A DNA stretch of 64,000 bases from Lishizhenia sp965656535 (GCA_965656535.1 CBFHKX010000004.1:124001-188000); one strand, 5' to 3'; shown: positions 33,797-42,714, counted from the first letter of the stretch. Translations and numbers: made by a program. The notes: generated by a model not told the origin, from the letters alone.

Positions 33797-34588
33797 ATGA
33801 AAAATTATCTATTATTTTTAAGCGCAGTTGTTTTATTGGCGTTTTCATCTTGCCAGAAGGTGATTGATGTAAATTTGAATGAAGCTGATCCTCAACTTTC
33901 AATTGATGCAGTTTATAATGCAACAGACGAAAATATCCGAGTAATTTTGGGATTAAGCTCAAATTACTTCTCAAACGAGGAATCAGCTCCGATTGATGCA
34001 GCACTTGTAACTATGATTGACAGTGCAGGAGTTGAAGTAAATGTACCTAATATAGGTGGCGGTACGTATGAATTAAATAATTATGTGCCAATATTTAATT
34101 CAAATTATACGCTACGCATTGAACATAACGGAGAAGTATATACGGCAACTTCTTTTTTACAAGAGGTAACAGCATTAAGTTTTATTTCTACCCTTTTCGT
34201 TGAAGAAGATTTATTTGGAGATGAAGGTTATGTTGCCTTCATGAATTTTAACAATGATCAGTCGAAAGACATCTTTTTTAGAGTTGTTCCCTTTGTTGGA
34301 GATACACTTTTATATGAGCCGGATGATTTATTTTTATTTGACAACGAGGTAACTGGTGCAGGAAATGTTCAAGTTCCTTTATTTACAGATAGATTTCAAA
34401 TCGGTGATACGGTAGATATTGAGTTGCGCAGTTTAAATGAAACCACCTACAACTATTATAATGAAGTGTCTGTTATTTTATCTGGACAATCCGCAGCTCC
34501 AACAAATCCCACAACAAATTGGGATAACGGAGCGCTAGGCCTATTTCAAACTTGGGGTTATTCTAAAAAACGAAAAATAATTGAGTAA
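33797..34588 (+). CDS. DUF4249 family lipoprotein
   Basis: A 263-residue predicted lipoprotein. The lipobox is AFSSC in the N-terminal hydrophobic segment, followed by QKVIDVNLNEADPQLSIDA, the characteristic DUF4249 opening. The rest is beta-rich, as expected of the Ig-like fold of this family, which sits on the outer membrane beside a TonB-dependent receptor. It follows the receptor gene by 6 bp; the next gene starts on the last base of its stop codon. Ligand unknown. Confidence 0.85.
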   Translation: MKNYLLFLSAVVLLAFSSCQKVIDVNLNEADPQLSIDAVYNATDENIRVILGLSSNYFSNEESAPIDAALVTMIDSAGVEVNVPNIGGGTYELNNYVPIFNSNYTLRIEHNGEVYTATSFLQEVTALSFISTLFVEEDLFGDEGYVAFMNFNNDQSKDIFFRVVPFVGDTLLYEPDDLFLFDNEVTGAGNVQVPLFTDRFQIGDTVDIELRSLNETTYNYYNEVSVILSGQSAAPTNPTTNWDNGALGLFQTWGYSKKRKIIE

Positions 34589-35061
34589 TGAAAAATTTAG
34601 AGAAATTTAAAGATTTTCCTTTGGATAGTAGAGTTTGGTTGTATCAAACAGATAGAAAACTAGATGCAACAGAAAAGAACTTTGTTGAAGAAGAGTTAAG
34701 TAAATTTACAAAAGATTGGGCTGCGCACGGAAAAAAGCTGTGGGCAACTGCTGCTTTGATCAATCCTTTTTTTGTTGCAGTTGTAGTAGATGAGAATATA
34801 ACTCCGCCTTCTGGTTGCTCTATTGATGCTTCTGTTCATTTTCTTAAAGCATTGGGAAAAGAGCTAAATGTTGATTTTTTTACCCGTATGAAAGTTACTT
34901 TAATGGAAGGAGAACAACTTAAACAGGTTAATTTTGATACACTTGTAAATTATTCAGAAGACACATTAGTTTTGGATCCGCTTATAAAAACATTAGACAG
35001 TTTAACAAATAACTGGCCCGTTCTACTTGCGCAGTCTAATTTTGCAACATTCGTTAAATAA
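34588..35061 (+). CDS. Conserved small cytosolic protein (misnamed ABC transporter ATPase in databases)
   Basis: A 157-residue soluble protein. Features are RVWLYQTDRKL near the N-terminus, FTKDWAAHGKKLWATAALINPFFVAVVVDEN (in pieces: FTKDWAAHGKKL, INPFFVAVVVDE) and a Cys in PPSGCSIDASVHFLKALG. This matches a Bacteroidota family often labelled ABC transporter ATPase, yet no Walker A, Walker B or signature motif is present, so that name should not be trusted. It overlaps the DUF4249 stop by one base (TAATG) and so may be translated with it. Function unknown. Confidence 0.7.
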   Translation: MKNLEKFKDFPLDSRVWLYQTDRKLDATEKNFVEEELSKFTKDWAAHGKKLWATAALINPFFVAVVVDENITPPSGCSIDASVHFLKALGKELNVDFFTRMKVTLMEGEQLKQVNFDTLVNYSEDTLVLDPLIKTLDSLTNNWPVLLAQSNFATFVK

Positions 35062-35064
35062 AAG

Positions 35065-36114
35065 CTATTGTTTCTTTTTCTTTTTTCTTCCTAAAGTTCC
35101 GTATGAAACCCCGTTAAAGTCAGGGTCTTTTTTCTTTTTAGTGCGTGCTTTGCTCTTTTTATCTTTACTTTCTTTGGGCAAGGCTATTGTATGCTTACCT
35201 CCTGGAGATTCCCAGTTATCTTTAATTGTAACGGCCTTAATGGTATCGTTTTTTTCGTCGTAGGTAGAAATTGTTATTTTGTTTTGCTTTTCTTTATTAA
35301 TTGCAATTATATCTTCTTCTACTATCCATTTTCCATTTGTAAAATTCATTGCATCGTAAGACATGTCTGGCACCCAATACTCTTTAAATGCTGCAAGACC
35401 TTCAGATTCAGGAGATAAATGGTCGAAAACAATTTTATCTCTATTTGAATCATAACGCAAAGTCATCGTGGCTTTTTTAGCGTGTTCCATAAAGACACGT
35501 TTTTGAATTTTATCATCAATTTTAAATAAATTGTAACCCAATTTAGGTGTTGATCCCGAAAAATAAAGAACATCAACAAGTTTTGTATGCGTTAAGCCAT
35601 CTCCGGCATCATACCCTAAAAGCGTATAATAATCTCTGCTTCCTTTTTTTACTTCTATAATATCGTAATACAAACAGCCATACCAATTGTCTGGTGTCAG
35701 CGTACTTTTTTCATCAGCGCGTATACCAAATTCGTTTTTCTTTAATTCTGTAATGATTGTTTTTTTCTTTCGTTTGTCATATCTAGAAATAATTGCAGTG
35801 TAAACGTTAATCTCATTTTCTTTTTGATAGTTCCAACTAAAAACACGTACTGTTTTATCATTAGACATTAGTTTTCCAATCGAGGTTAATTGCTCAAATG
35901 GATATTCACGCGCAACCTCTTTTTCTAACTCTTCTAAAAGTTGTAATTTAAAAGAGTCGTTGTAGGCTTTAAGTAAAACATCAGTTTTTGCAGAACGCAG
36001 TTTATTTAGACGTTTTACAAGTTCAGCTTCATTTATTACTACGTCTTTTTGAGTGGTTTGAGCAAACGCAGCAAATACTTGAAAAAGAAGAAGAATATAG
36101 AATAAACCTTTCAT
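35065..36114 (-). CDS. Exported hypothetical protein
   Basis: A 349-residue exported protein. The frame could open at 36159, but ATG 36114 begins a good signal peptide (MKGLFYILLLFQVFAAFAQ) and the -7 box lies just upstream of it, so that start is preferred. After a helical N-terminal region (about 25-75) the body is beta-rich and mixed, with GYDAGDGLTHTKLVDVLYFS and NWYGCLYYDIIEVK, and the last 30 residues are basic (KSKARTKKKKDP, then GRKKKKKQ). The type is common in Bacteroidota but no named domain was recognised. Convergent with the previous gene, with only three bases between stops. Confidence 0.65.
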   Translation of the reverse strand: MKGLFYILLLFQVFAAFAQTTQKDVVINEAELVKRLNKLRSAKTDVLLKAYNDSFKLQLLEELEKEVAREYPFEQLTSIGKLMSNDKTVRVFSWNYQKENEINVYTAIISRYDKRKKKTIITELKKNEFGIRADEKSTLTPDNWYGCLYYDIIEVKKGSRDYYTLLGYDAGDGLTHTKLVDVLYFSGSTPKLGYNLFKIDDKIQKRVFMEHAKKATMTLRYDSNRDKIVFDHLSPESEGLAAFKEYWVPDMSYDAMNFTNGKWIVEEDIIAINKEKQNKITISTYDEKNDTIKAVTIKDNWESPGGKHTIALPKESKDKKSKARTKKKKDPDFNGVSYGTLGRKKKKKQ

Positions 36115-36128
36115 ATTGTAAAGTAACG

Positions 36129-36136
36129 CAAATTTA
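36129..36136 (-). promoter_or_regulatory. -7 box that fixes the start of the 349-residue protein
   Basis: TAAATTTG on the minus strand, 14 bp before ATG 36114. The longer frame beginning at 36159 would start upstream of this promoter. Confidence 0.55.
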
Positions 36137-36246
36137 GTGCCTTTGTTACTAAATTTCATTTAATAGTTTTAAAAAAGTAGAAACCCAAAGCTGTGCAGAC
36201 TAATTGATTTTTCTAATAAATTCAAGCTATCTTTATTTCAAATTAT

Positions 36247-36254
36247 TAACTTAG
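36247..36254 (+). promoter_or_regulatory. Near-consensus -7 box abutting the K+ channel start
   Basis: TAACTTAG, CAAAC, then GTG at 36260. One mismatch to TAnnTTTG; spacing again fits a leaderless mRNA. Confidence 0.4.
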
Positions 36255-36259
36255 CAAAC

Positions 36260-37105
36260 GTGCCTAAAAAGCTAAATATAAGAAATAGAGAAGTCAAACT
36301 CAAAGCTTGGCAACTAAAACTTCACGAGGTTATTTATGAAGCTGAAACAAGAAACGGTAAACTGTTTGATGTAGTTTTACTTGTAGCAATTTTACTTTCG
36401 GTTTTAACAGTTATGTTAGAGAGTGTTCCAACGTATAGTGAGTTATATGGTTATATTTTTGTGCCGATAGAATGGACACTAACGCTGTTGTTTACCGTAG
36501 AATACTTTTTACGCATCATTTCTATTAAAAAGCCATTTGCCTATATTTTTTCGTTTTACGGTTTAATTGACCTTTTATCTGTTATTCCAACTTACATTAG
36601 TTTATTTATTACCGGAACGCACTCTTTGGCCGTAATACGTTCTATTCGTTTGTTACGGGTTTTTAGAATTTTAAAACTCTCTCATTTTTTGAAAGAAGCA
36701 CAAGTACTTACTACAGCACTCTCAAAAAGTAAGTATAAAATCTCTGTTTTTTTACTAGGTGTTTTAATGATTGTAATCATTATGGGTACAATTATGTATC
36801 TTGTAGAAGGCGGACCAGATTCGAGCTTTGATAGTATTCCTAGAAGTATTTATTGGTCAATCATTACGCTTACAACCGTAGGTTACGGAGATATTTCTCC
36901 AGAAACTGCCTTGGGTCAGGCAATCGCTTCTATTGTTATGATTTTTGGTTACGCAATACTAGCTGTTCCAACAGGTATTGTAACAAATGAAATTGTTAAA
37001 GCAGGAAATCAAGCAAAAATCAGTACTCAAGCTTGTCCAAATTGCTCAAAAGAAGGTCATGATTACGACGCCGTGCACTGTAAATTTTGCGGAACGCTGC
37101 TTTAA
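36260..37105 (+). CDS. Voltage-gated-like K+ channel with C-terminal zinc ribbon
   Basis: A 281-residue six-helix ion channel. Helices fill about residues 35-255. The S4-like segment is VIRSIRLLRVFRILKLSHF, with regularly spaced Arg and Lys, and the pore has the K+ filter TVGYGD in TLTTVGYGDISPETALG (about 212-228). Unusually, the cytoplasmic C-terminus ends in a zinc-ribbon: CPNC then 14 residues then CKFCG (about 260-279). The start is GTG. Family assignment is strong; the zinc ribbon may serve as a sensor or oligomerisation tail. Single gene. Confidence 0.9.
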   Translation: MPKKLNIRNREVKLKAWQLKLHEVIYEAETRNGKLFDVVLLVAILLSVLTVMLESVPTYSELYGYIFVPIEWTLTLLFTVEYFLRIISIKKPFAYIFSFYGLIDLLSVIPTYISLFITGTHSLAVIRSIRLLRVFRILKLSHFLKEAQVLTTALSKSKYKISVFLLGVLMIVIIMGTIMYLVEGGPDSSFDSIPRSIYWSIITLTTVGYGDISPETALGQAIASIVMIFGYAILAVPTGIVTNEIVKAGNQAKISTQACPNCSKEGHDYDAVHCKFCGTLL

Positions 37106-37124
37106 ATTAACCAACTACAATAAC

Positions 37125-37132
37125 TACATTTA
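37125..37132 (+). promoter_or_regulatory. Candidate -7 box of the 37144-41364 operon
   Basis: TACATTTA, one mismatch to consensus, 11 bp before the ATG. Confidence 0.35.
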
Positions 37133-37143
37133 CGTTTAGGTAT

Positions 37144-38721
37144 ATGATGAGGCTAAAAACGATCTTCTTTTTATTTTTCTTGATTTCGGTTTCGAGCTGT
37201 AAAAAAGAACCAACAACTTGGATAACAGATTGGAATATTCCATTAATTAAAGATACATTAACTTTTGATAATTGGGTAGATAGTGGTTTTGTATCAGTGA
37301 ATACAGGTCAAAGTTTAGATATTACGTACAAGCGAGAATTATTTTCTTTTGATATAAATGAATACGTAAATATTCCTGATACTACAGTTGAACAAAACTT
37401 TGTAATTCCAGTTCCCTCAATTTTCGCTTCGCCGGGTGCTAACTTTGTGAACGATGTAGATGAATTTACTTTCGATTTAGATGATGTTGAACTAAGGCAA
37501 GTTGTGGTTGATGCAGGTGTTGCCCTTGTCGAAATTATTAATCCGCTTGATATTCCAGCAATTTTTAATATTACGCTTCCTGGGGTTGAAAAAGATGGCA
37601 ACGTATTTCAAACAACAGAGACTGTTCCAGCAATGTTAAATGGAGTTTTGGGTAAAAAACAGTTTACGTTAGATTTTTCTGGGTACACTTTAGATTTAAC
37701 AGGAGAATTAGGCAATAGTTTTAATAAACTTCAATCTATAATGCAAGTAAGTTCGAGTCCAGACGGACCAAGCACCTTAATTACAGACACAGACATTTTT
37801 ACTTTTACGTTTTCGTTGAGCGACATAGAGCTTAGTTATGCTAGAGGTTATTTTGGTAATTTAATTTTAGAAGACGCACAAAATCTAGATTTAGATATAT
37901 TGAACCGTATTACGAGCGGGAGTATCGATGTAGAAAATGTTCAGATTGCGTTAACATTGGAAAATGGAATTAAAGCAGCAGGACAAGCAAAGATAAATAC
38001 GATTTCTAGTTTTAATTCAAACCAAAATACGTCTGTTTCACTTTCAAATCAAGACATTGGTGTGCTCAAAAATATAAATCCAGCTACGGGCAGTTGGAGC
38101 ACGCTTACGCCAAGTGTAACTGCTTACAGTTTCTCATCTTCTAATTCAAATATAGAACAGTTTATAGAAAATTTAGGAAGTCAATATACTGTGGATTATG
38201 CAGTAGAGCTTAACCCTTTAGGGAATACCTCAGGAGGATTTGATGAAATTTTCGGTAACAGCAAGCTTGCCTTAAATTTAGAAGCTACGATGCCTTTGCA
38301 GTTGGGAGTAAATCAACTTGTTTTTACTGATACCTTAGATTTTGATTTCAATCAGTCAACCAACCAAACAAAAGTTATCGAAGGCGAAATACGTGTAGAA
38401 ACCCAAAATAGTTTTCCTTTTTCGGGACAGCTGATTATTGGTCTTTTAGATGAAAACAATGTTTTATTAACTACTTTATCTAGTGCAGAAAACATAGCTG
38501 AAGCATACAGCACAACTACCACAATATCACCTGTTCCTTTGGTTGAAAATAGCCTAAAGTATACATTGTCTAACACTCAAACACAAATGTTAGATAAAAC
38601 CAAAAAAATAATATATACTGCAATATTAGATGCTTCAGCAGGTGGTGTGCAAACCGTTTATGCCGACTCACAATTAATTATAGACCTTTTCACAAATTTT
38701 AATGTTCAAGCAAGTTTTTAA
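37144..38721 (+). CDS. Beta-rich lipoprotein, unknown
   Basis: A 525-residue predicted lipoprotein with the lipobox SVSSC (Cys at about 19) after a hydrophobic N-terminus. The rest is almost wholly beta-strand with many Asn, Asp, Thr and Ser residues and repeated sandwich-like segments. No enzymatic motif or named domain was recognised. It opens a three-gene unit with an outer-membrane-type protein and a T9SS cargo protein; the next gene starts 20 bp before its stop in another frame. Probably an outer-membrane-associated lipoprotein acting with the next gene product. Confidence 0.7.
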   Translation: MMRLKTIFFLFFLISVSSCKKEPTTWITDWNIPLIKDTLTFDNWVDSGFVSVNTGQSLDITYKRELFSFDINEYVNIPDTTVEQNFVIPVPSIFASPGANFVNDVDEFTFDLDDVELRQVVVDAGVALVEIINPLDIPAIFNITLPGVEKDGNVFQTTETVPAMLNGVLGKKQFTLDFSGYTLDLTGELGNSFNKLQSIMQVSSSPDGPSTLITDTDIFTFTFSLSDIELSYARGYFGNLILEDAQNLDLDILNRITSGSIDVENVQIALTLENGIKAAGQAKINTISSFNSNQNTSVSLSNQDIGVLKNINPATGSWSTLTPSVTAYSFSSSNSNIEQFIENLGSQYTVDYAVELNPLGNTSGGFDEIFGNSKLALNLEATMPLQLGVNQLVFTDTLDFDFNQSTNQTKVIEGEIRVETQNSFPFSGQLIIGLLDENNVLLTTLSSAENIAEAYSTTTTISPVPLVENSLKYTLSNTQTQMLDKTKKIIYTAILDASAGGVQTVYADSQLIIDLFTNFNVQASF

Positions 38722-39919
38722 TATCTTAAGTTTTATTATTGTAAGCACTGCTCTGAATGCGCAACAGTTTTTGCCTACATATCGAGTAGATTCTACCACC
38801 CAATCGTCAATCGCAATTAACGGGTACGGAATTGTTGGTCTTACTGCCGTTCAAAACGAGATGGCAAAGAAGTTCATTTATGGTGGTAATATTTCATCTG
38901 AATTAGTAGTAGATCAATTAAATAATCATAATACAACTAACAGAATAGGGATAAATATACTCGGTGAAATTGAATATAGACACGCAGTTTTTTTAAAAAA
39001 TAAATTCCCCAATTTGGGTTGGTCTGCCAAAGTAGGGCAGCAATTAGTAGTTGGAGCAAATTACAGTAGAGATGCATATCAACTTTTGTTTCAGGGAAAT
39101 ATGAACGTAGATAATCTAAATTTAGATAATTTAAATTTAAACACACATTATTTTTCTAAAATTGGATTTGGCTTATTTAGTAAAAAAAATCAGTCGTCTG
39201 TACATCTAAATTTGATTGGAGCGCATGCATTTACTGATTTTTATACCCGTACAGCATCGTATTCTAATACAGACAATAATATGCTTAATTTTTCTATGGA
39301 CGGTGCTTTGAGTGCAGCTGGCTCTAGCTCCACTTTTAAGGGTTGGGGATTAGGTATAGATGCTGCTTTCTATGTTCCATTTGGGTTAAATAATGATAGT
39401 TTTAATGGCGTGTTAAGTTTTAAAGTAAATAATTTGGGAGCTGTTCTTTTTAATAGTTCAGTGAATAGACAAGTAGATACTACAATCAGTTACACTGGTT
39501 TTTCATTTACTCAACTCACTAATTTATCCGGTTTTGATCAACAAAAAATACAAGATACCTTAGGTGTAATATTAGATACGACCTCAACCCTTACGCTTTT
39601 GCCTACGTTTATACAGATAGGTAAAGAAGTAGACTTAAATGATGTACGTAAGTTTCAATCTTTTTTTGGAACAAGGCTAATGCCTACATTAGCTTATTTA
39701 CCACAAGTTTATGCAGGACTTCATTGGAGAATTAATGAGGTTTTTAATGCAGGATCTCAAATTATGTACGGAGGTTTTTCAAATTTGAAATTTGGATTAT
39801 ACGGCAGCTATATGTCTAAGTCACTTAGCCTAAGTTTGGGAACAGAAGATATTATTGGATTATTATCGGAACAGGGTAGAGGAGCATCTACCGTAATTAG
39901 AGCAATATGGAGTTTTTAA
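38702..39919 (+). CDS. Outer-membrane beta-barrel-like protein (DUF5723 type)
   Basis: A 405-residue exported protein with a signal peptide (MFKQVFNILSFIIVSTALNA). The body alternates short beta strands and turns and ends in a Phe (RAIWSF), which is common for outer-membrane barrels. It resembles DUF5723 proteins of Bacteroidota in layout (signal peptide, DSTTQSSIAING-type start, C-terminal strands with GLYGSYMSKSLSLSLG). Its ATG lies 20 bp inside the preceding gene, and the next gene overlaps its end by 13 bp, so the three are tightly coupled. Function unknown. Confidence 0.65.
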   Translation: MFKQVFNILSFIIVSTALNAQQFLPTYRVDSTTQSSIAINGYGIVGLTAVQNEMAKKFIYGGNISSELVVDQLNNHNTTNRIGINILGEIEYRHAVFLKNKFPNLGWSAKVGQQLVVGANYSRDAYQLLFQGNMNVDNLNLDNLNLNTHYFSKIGFGLFSKKNQSSVHLNLIGAHAFTDFYTRTASYSNTDNNMLNFSMDGALSAAGSSSTFKGWGLGIDAAFYVPFGLNNDSFNGVLSFKVNNLGAVLFNSSVNRQVDTTISYTGFSFTQLTNLSGFDQQKIQDTLGVILDTTSTLTLLPTFIQIGKEVDLNDVRKFQSFFGTRLMPTLAYLPQVYAGLHWRINEVFNAGSQIMYGGFSNLKFGLYGSYMSKSLSLSLGTEDIIGLLSEQGRGASTVIRAIWSF

Positions 39920-41364
39920 AGAGATACGGATTTATATTATTCTTCTTCTTTTCCTTTCATACAGAGAGTCAAATCTCCTTTCATCAACTTTTCTCAGGAA
40001 ACGGATATGATTACGGATACGGCTTGACACAAACGGAAGATAGTAGTTATTTAATTGCAGGTGCATCTTCTAGTTTCGAAATTGCTCCGGCGCAAGGTTT
40101 ACTGATGAAGACAGATTCACTTGGGAACTTTCAGTGGTCTAAAAGTTACGGAGGTACAGGCGCTGAGGAATTTAGAAGAGTAAAATATATCGAGAATTAT
40201 TGTATTTATTTAGCCGGATTTTCTACTACGCAATCAAACGGAAGCTTTGATAATTACCTAGTTAAAACAGATGAAGATGGAAATGTGCTTTGGGAAGTAA
40301 TCTTTGGTGGAGCCGATTGGGATAGAATTTTAGATATGACTATTTTACCTGATTCTAGTGTATTTTTAGTAGGCTCAACATTTAGTTTTGGGAACGGTGC
40401 CAAAGATTGGGGCTTGTATCGATATGATAAAGATGGCAACGAGGTGTGGAGCACTTATTTTGGTTCAAATTTAGATGATGAAGTGTATGCTTGCGCGTAT
40501 TATCAAGGATTTCTTTATGCAGGAGGTTCAGTTTTTAATTCAGATTCTCTGATGCAAAAAGGAAACATGGTTCAGCTTGATTTAAATGGAAATGTTCTTT
40601 GGACTTCGCAACTTGAATTAGACGGAAACAGCGTGGTTGAAGATTTCGTTATAGGGAATGATGATAAAGTACGAGGAGTTGGCTCATCTTACTCTCAATA
40701 TGACGTTGCTTCTGAAGTGCAATTCTTTAGGATGAGTCTAGACGGAACCCTAGAAGCGAATTTTAGAGAAAATAGGAATGGAGAGCTTCACGGAGTAAGT
40801 ATCGTTTCAACATTAGATTCAAGTCTTATTTACACAGTGCATACAGGAAGAAATACACCCAGCGTAGGCTTATTTGAGGATGGTTTTTACGATAGTTTCA
40901 TTGTTGGGTTTAATAACAGTTTTGGTTACGATAACTTTGCGTTTAATTTTTCAAAAACCAAGAATGATTTTATTTACGATATGATCATGTCCGCAGACGG
41001 AGGAGCGGTTATGGTTGGTGAGCAAAACTTTTTTGACGATAGTGGTGCACAACTGTGTTTGATTAAGTTAGGTCCGAATAGAGAGACCACCTTACCTGAT
41101 GATTCTTTTTTAGACAATATTGTTTCAGTCGACAAAGACGAATTAGCTCAATTTAGCGTATATCCAAACCCTACAAATGGAAAAATAAGCTTATCAACTG
41201 CGTTAGAATACCTTAAAATCGATGTTTATAACGCTCAAGGCAAATTACTTCAAACCTTAATTAACGAAAAACAGATAGACCTTACGTCTTATCCAGAAGG
41301 TCTATATACATTAAACTTAAAGTCAAAAAAAACTTTTCAAGTACTCAAAGTGGTGAAATACTAA
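39907..41364 (+). CDS. T9SS type A cargo protein with WD/PQQ-like repeats
   Basis: A 485-residue secreted protein. A signal peptide-like N-terminus (about 1-22) is followed by repeats of about 50 residues of the form TDSLGNFQWSKSYGGTGAEE, TDEDGNVLWEVIFGGADWD and YDKDGNEVWSTYFGSNLDDE, typical of beta-propeller proteins in Bacteroidota. The C-terminal 75 residues are a T9SS type A sorting domain (FSVYPNPTNGKISLS, VYNAQGKLLQTL, YPEGLYTLNLK). The protein is therefore exported by the type IX system and anchored or released at the surface. Third gene of the unit; its stop is directly followed by the convergent HAD gene stop. Confidence 0.87.
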   Translation: MEFLKRYGFILFFFFSFHTESQISFHQLFSGNGYDYGYGLTQTEDSSYLIAGASSSFEIAPAQGLLMKTDSLGNFQWSKSYGGTGAEEFRRVKYIENYCIYLAGFSTTQSNGSFDNYLVKTDEDGNVLWEVIFGGADWDRILDMTILPDSSVFLVGSTFSFGNGAKDWGLYRYDKDGNEVWSTYFGSNLDDEVYACAYYQGFLYAGGSVFNSDSLMQKGNMVQLDLNGNVLWTSQLELDGNSVVEDFVIGNDDKVRGVGSSYSQYDVASEVQFFRMSLDGTLEANFRENRNGELHGVSIVSTLDSSLIYTVHTGRNTPSVGLFEDGFYDSFIVGFNNSFGYDNFAFNFSKTKNDFIYDMIMSADGGAVMVGEQNFFDDSGAQLCLIKLGPNRETTLPDDSFLDNIVSVDKDELAQFSVYPNPTNGKISLSTALEYLKIDVYNAQGKLLQTLINEKQIDLTSYPEGLYTLNLKSKKTFQVLKVVKY

Positions 41365-41883
41365 TTACCAAGTTAGCGCTTCTTCTTTAAACCACTTGTC
41401 TTGTACACGAAGCGTTTGTTCAATAACGTCTCTAACGCAATGTTGACCTCCATTGAAAGGAGATTGGTAATCAACTACTTGTTTTATTTCAATGGCAGCG
41501 TCTTGCGGACAAGTAGAGACGCCAGCTACCTTTAACACTTCATAGTCAGGCAAATCGTCTCCCATATAAAGAACCTCTTCATTAGAAAAGTTATATTTCT
41601 TTTTAAGACTTTCGTACACATCGATTTTTTTCGCACTATTTAAGCAAACTTCAGTAGCGCCTAAACCCAGCAAGCGCTTTTCAACTTCTTTAGAGCTTCC
41701 TCCTGTTATAATTAACACGCGCATTCCTACTTTAGCAGCATATTGTAATGCATAAGCATCTCGAGAGTTTAAAATTCGAACAACCTCGTTATTCATCAAA
41801 ATCACATCTCCATTGGTTAAAACACCATCAACGTCAAAAATTAATGTTGTAATTTTAGGTAAGTTTTCTTTATAACTTTTCAT
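41365..41883 (-). CDS. HAD phosphatase (KdsC-like)
   Basis: A 172-residue haloacid-dehalogenase phosphatase of the C0 KdsC-like type, without a cap domain. The nucleophile motif is LIFDVDGVLTNG (about 14-25), motif II is VLIITGGSS, and the C-terminal motif is YMGDDLPDYEVL (about 108-119). KdsC hydrolyses 3-deoxy-manno-octulosonate 8-phosphate in lipopolysaccharide synthesis, but other sugar phosphates are possible. It overlaps the DUF2520 gene start by 14 bp, a pairing seen across Bacteroidota. The family is firm; the substrate is inferred. Confidence 0.87.
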   Translation of the reverse strand: MKSYKENLPKITTLIFDVDGVLTNGDVILMNNEVVRILNSRDAYALQYAAKVGMRVLIITGGSSKEVEKRLLGLGATEVCLNSAKKIDVYESLKKKYNFSNEEVLYMGDDLPDYEVLKVAGVSTCPQDAAIEIKQVVDYQSPFNGGQHCVRDVIEQTLRVQDKWFKEEALTW

Positions 41884-42634
41884 GTTTTTCTTGTATAGCC
41901 TTGGTTAATAAGGCATAAATTTCTTTTTCTCTACCGCCTAATTTATCCAAATGTGCTTGAATTATATTTTGGTCTCCTCGTTTTGCAGGACCCGTTTGTA
42001 TAGCTTTGGCAGCATTAAGATTTAACTTTTTTACAGACTCTTCAATCAACGGTAATAAAAAATTAAAATCAATTTTTTGTTGTTTTAAATATGTCTCCGC
42101 AATGGTAAACATGTGATTTGTAAAATTGTTGGCGAAAACTGCTGCTAAATGTAGTTCACTCCGTGTTTTACTGTCTGCATAATGCACGCTTTTTGATATT
42201 TTGGCTGCAAGGTTGTACAATTTCTTGGCTAATATTTCATCTTTACTTTCGATCAAAAAAGGAACGTTATCAAGCAATAAATCAGTACCTTTTGTAAAGG
42301 TTTGCAAAGGATAAAAAACACCAATTTGATTAATTGAAAATGATTCTAATGGTATACTTCCGCTAGTATATGCAACAGGTATAGTAAGTTGAAGTTCTTC
42401 AAGATAATTAACAAGGGCGTTATCAGAAACAGCACAAATTGCTACGTCTGCGGTGTTTATTTCTATTAAATCTGTAAAAACAGGAAGATCAAAATCGCTT
42501 TTAAACGCTTTCAAACTTTTTTTATTTCTGCCGTAAATACCAGAAATAGATAAATTTGCAGCTAACAAAGCCTTGCACAAATGCCAAGCGACGTTTCCGG
42601 TTCCTAGAATAGCTATTTTACCAAAACTTTCCAT
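41870..42634 (-). CDS. DUF2520 family Rossmann-fold protein
   Basis: A 254-residue protein of the Rossmann-like/DUF2520 family, resembling NADP-dependent dehydrogenases of the 6-phosphogluconate type. The dinucleotide motif is ILGTGNVAWHL (about residues 8-18) and the C-terminal helical domain holds HLAAVFANNFTNHMF. The frame extends 11 codons further, but ATG 42634 directly precedes the conserved Rossmann start and lies six bases after a near-consensus -7 box. It is cotranscribed with the downstream HAD phosphatase. Substrate unknown. Confidence 0.85.
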   Translation of the reverse strand: MESFGKIAILGTGNVAWHLCKALLAANLSISGIYGRNKKSLKAFKSDFDLPVFTDLIEINTADVAICAVSDNALVNYLEELQLTIPVAYTSGSIPLESFSINQIGVFYPLQTFTKGTDLLLDNVPFLIESKDEILAKKLYNLAAKISKSVHYADSKTRSELHLAAVFANNFTNHMFTIAETYLKQQKIDFNFLLPLIEESVKKLNLNAAKAIQTGPAKRGDQNIIQAHLDKLGGREKEIYALLTKAIQEKHEKL

Positions 42635-42640
42635 TCGGCG

Positions 42641-42648
42641 TAAAAGTA
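42641..42648 (-). promoter_or_regulatory. Near-consensus -7 box abutting DUF2520 start
   Basis: TACTTTTA on the minus strand, six bases before ATG 42634. One mismatch to TAnnTTTG. Confidence 0.4.
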
Positions 42649-42714
42649 ACGTTGTTGACGCTATCAACCTAAAAAATAGCCTCGAAATATAGCCTTTTAC
42701 CCATTCAGATTCAG

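Noticed and set aside
34588..35061. ABC transporter ATPase identity
   Set aside because: No Walker A, Walker B or ABC signature is present; the name is a database habit.
38900..39150. Repeat-like AT-rich stretch near 39105-39145
   Set aside because: It encodes an ordinary N-L-D-N-L-N-L amino-acid repeat in a beta-rich protein, not a nucleotide repeat element.
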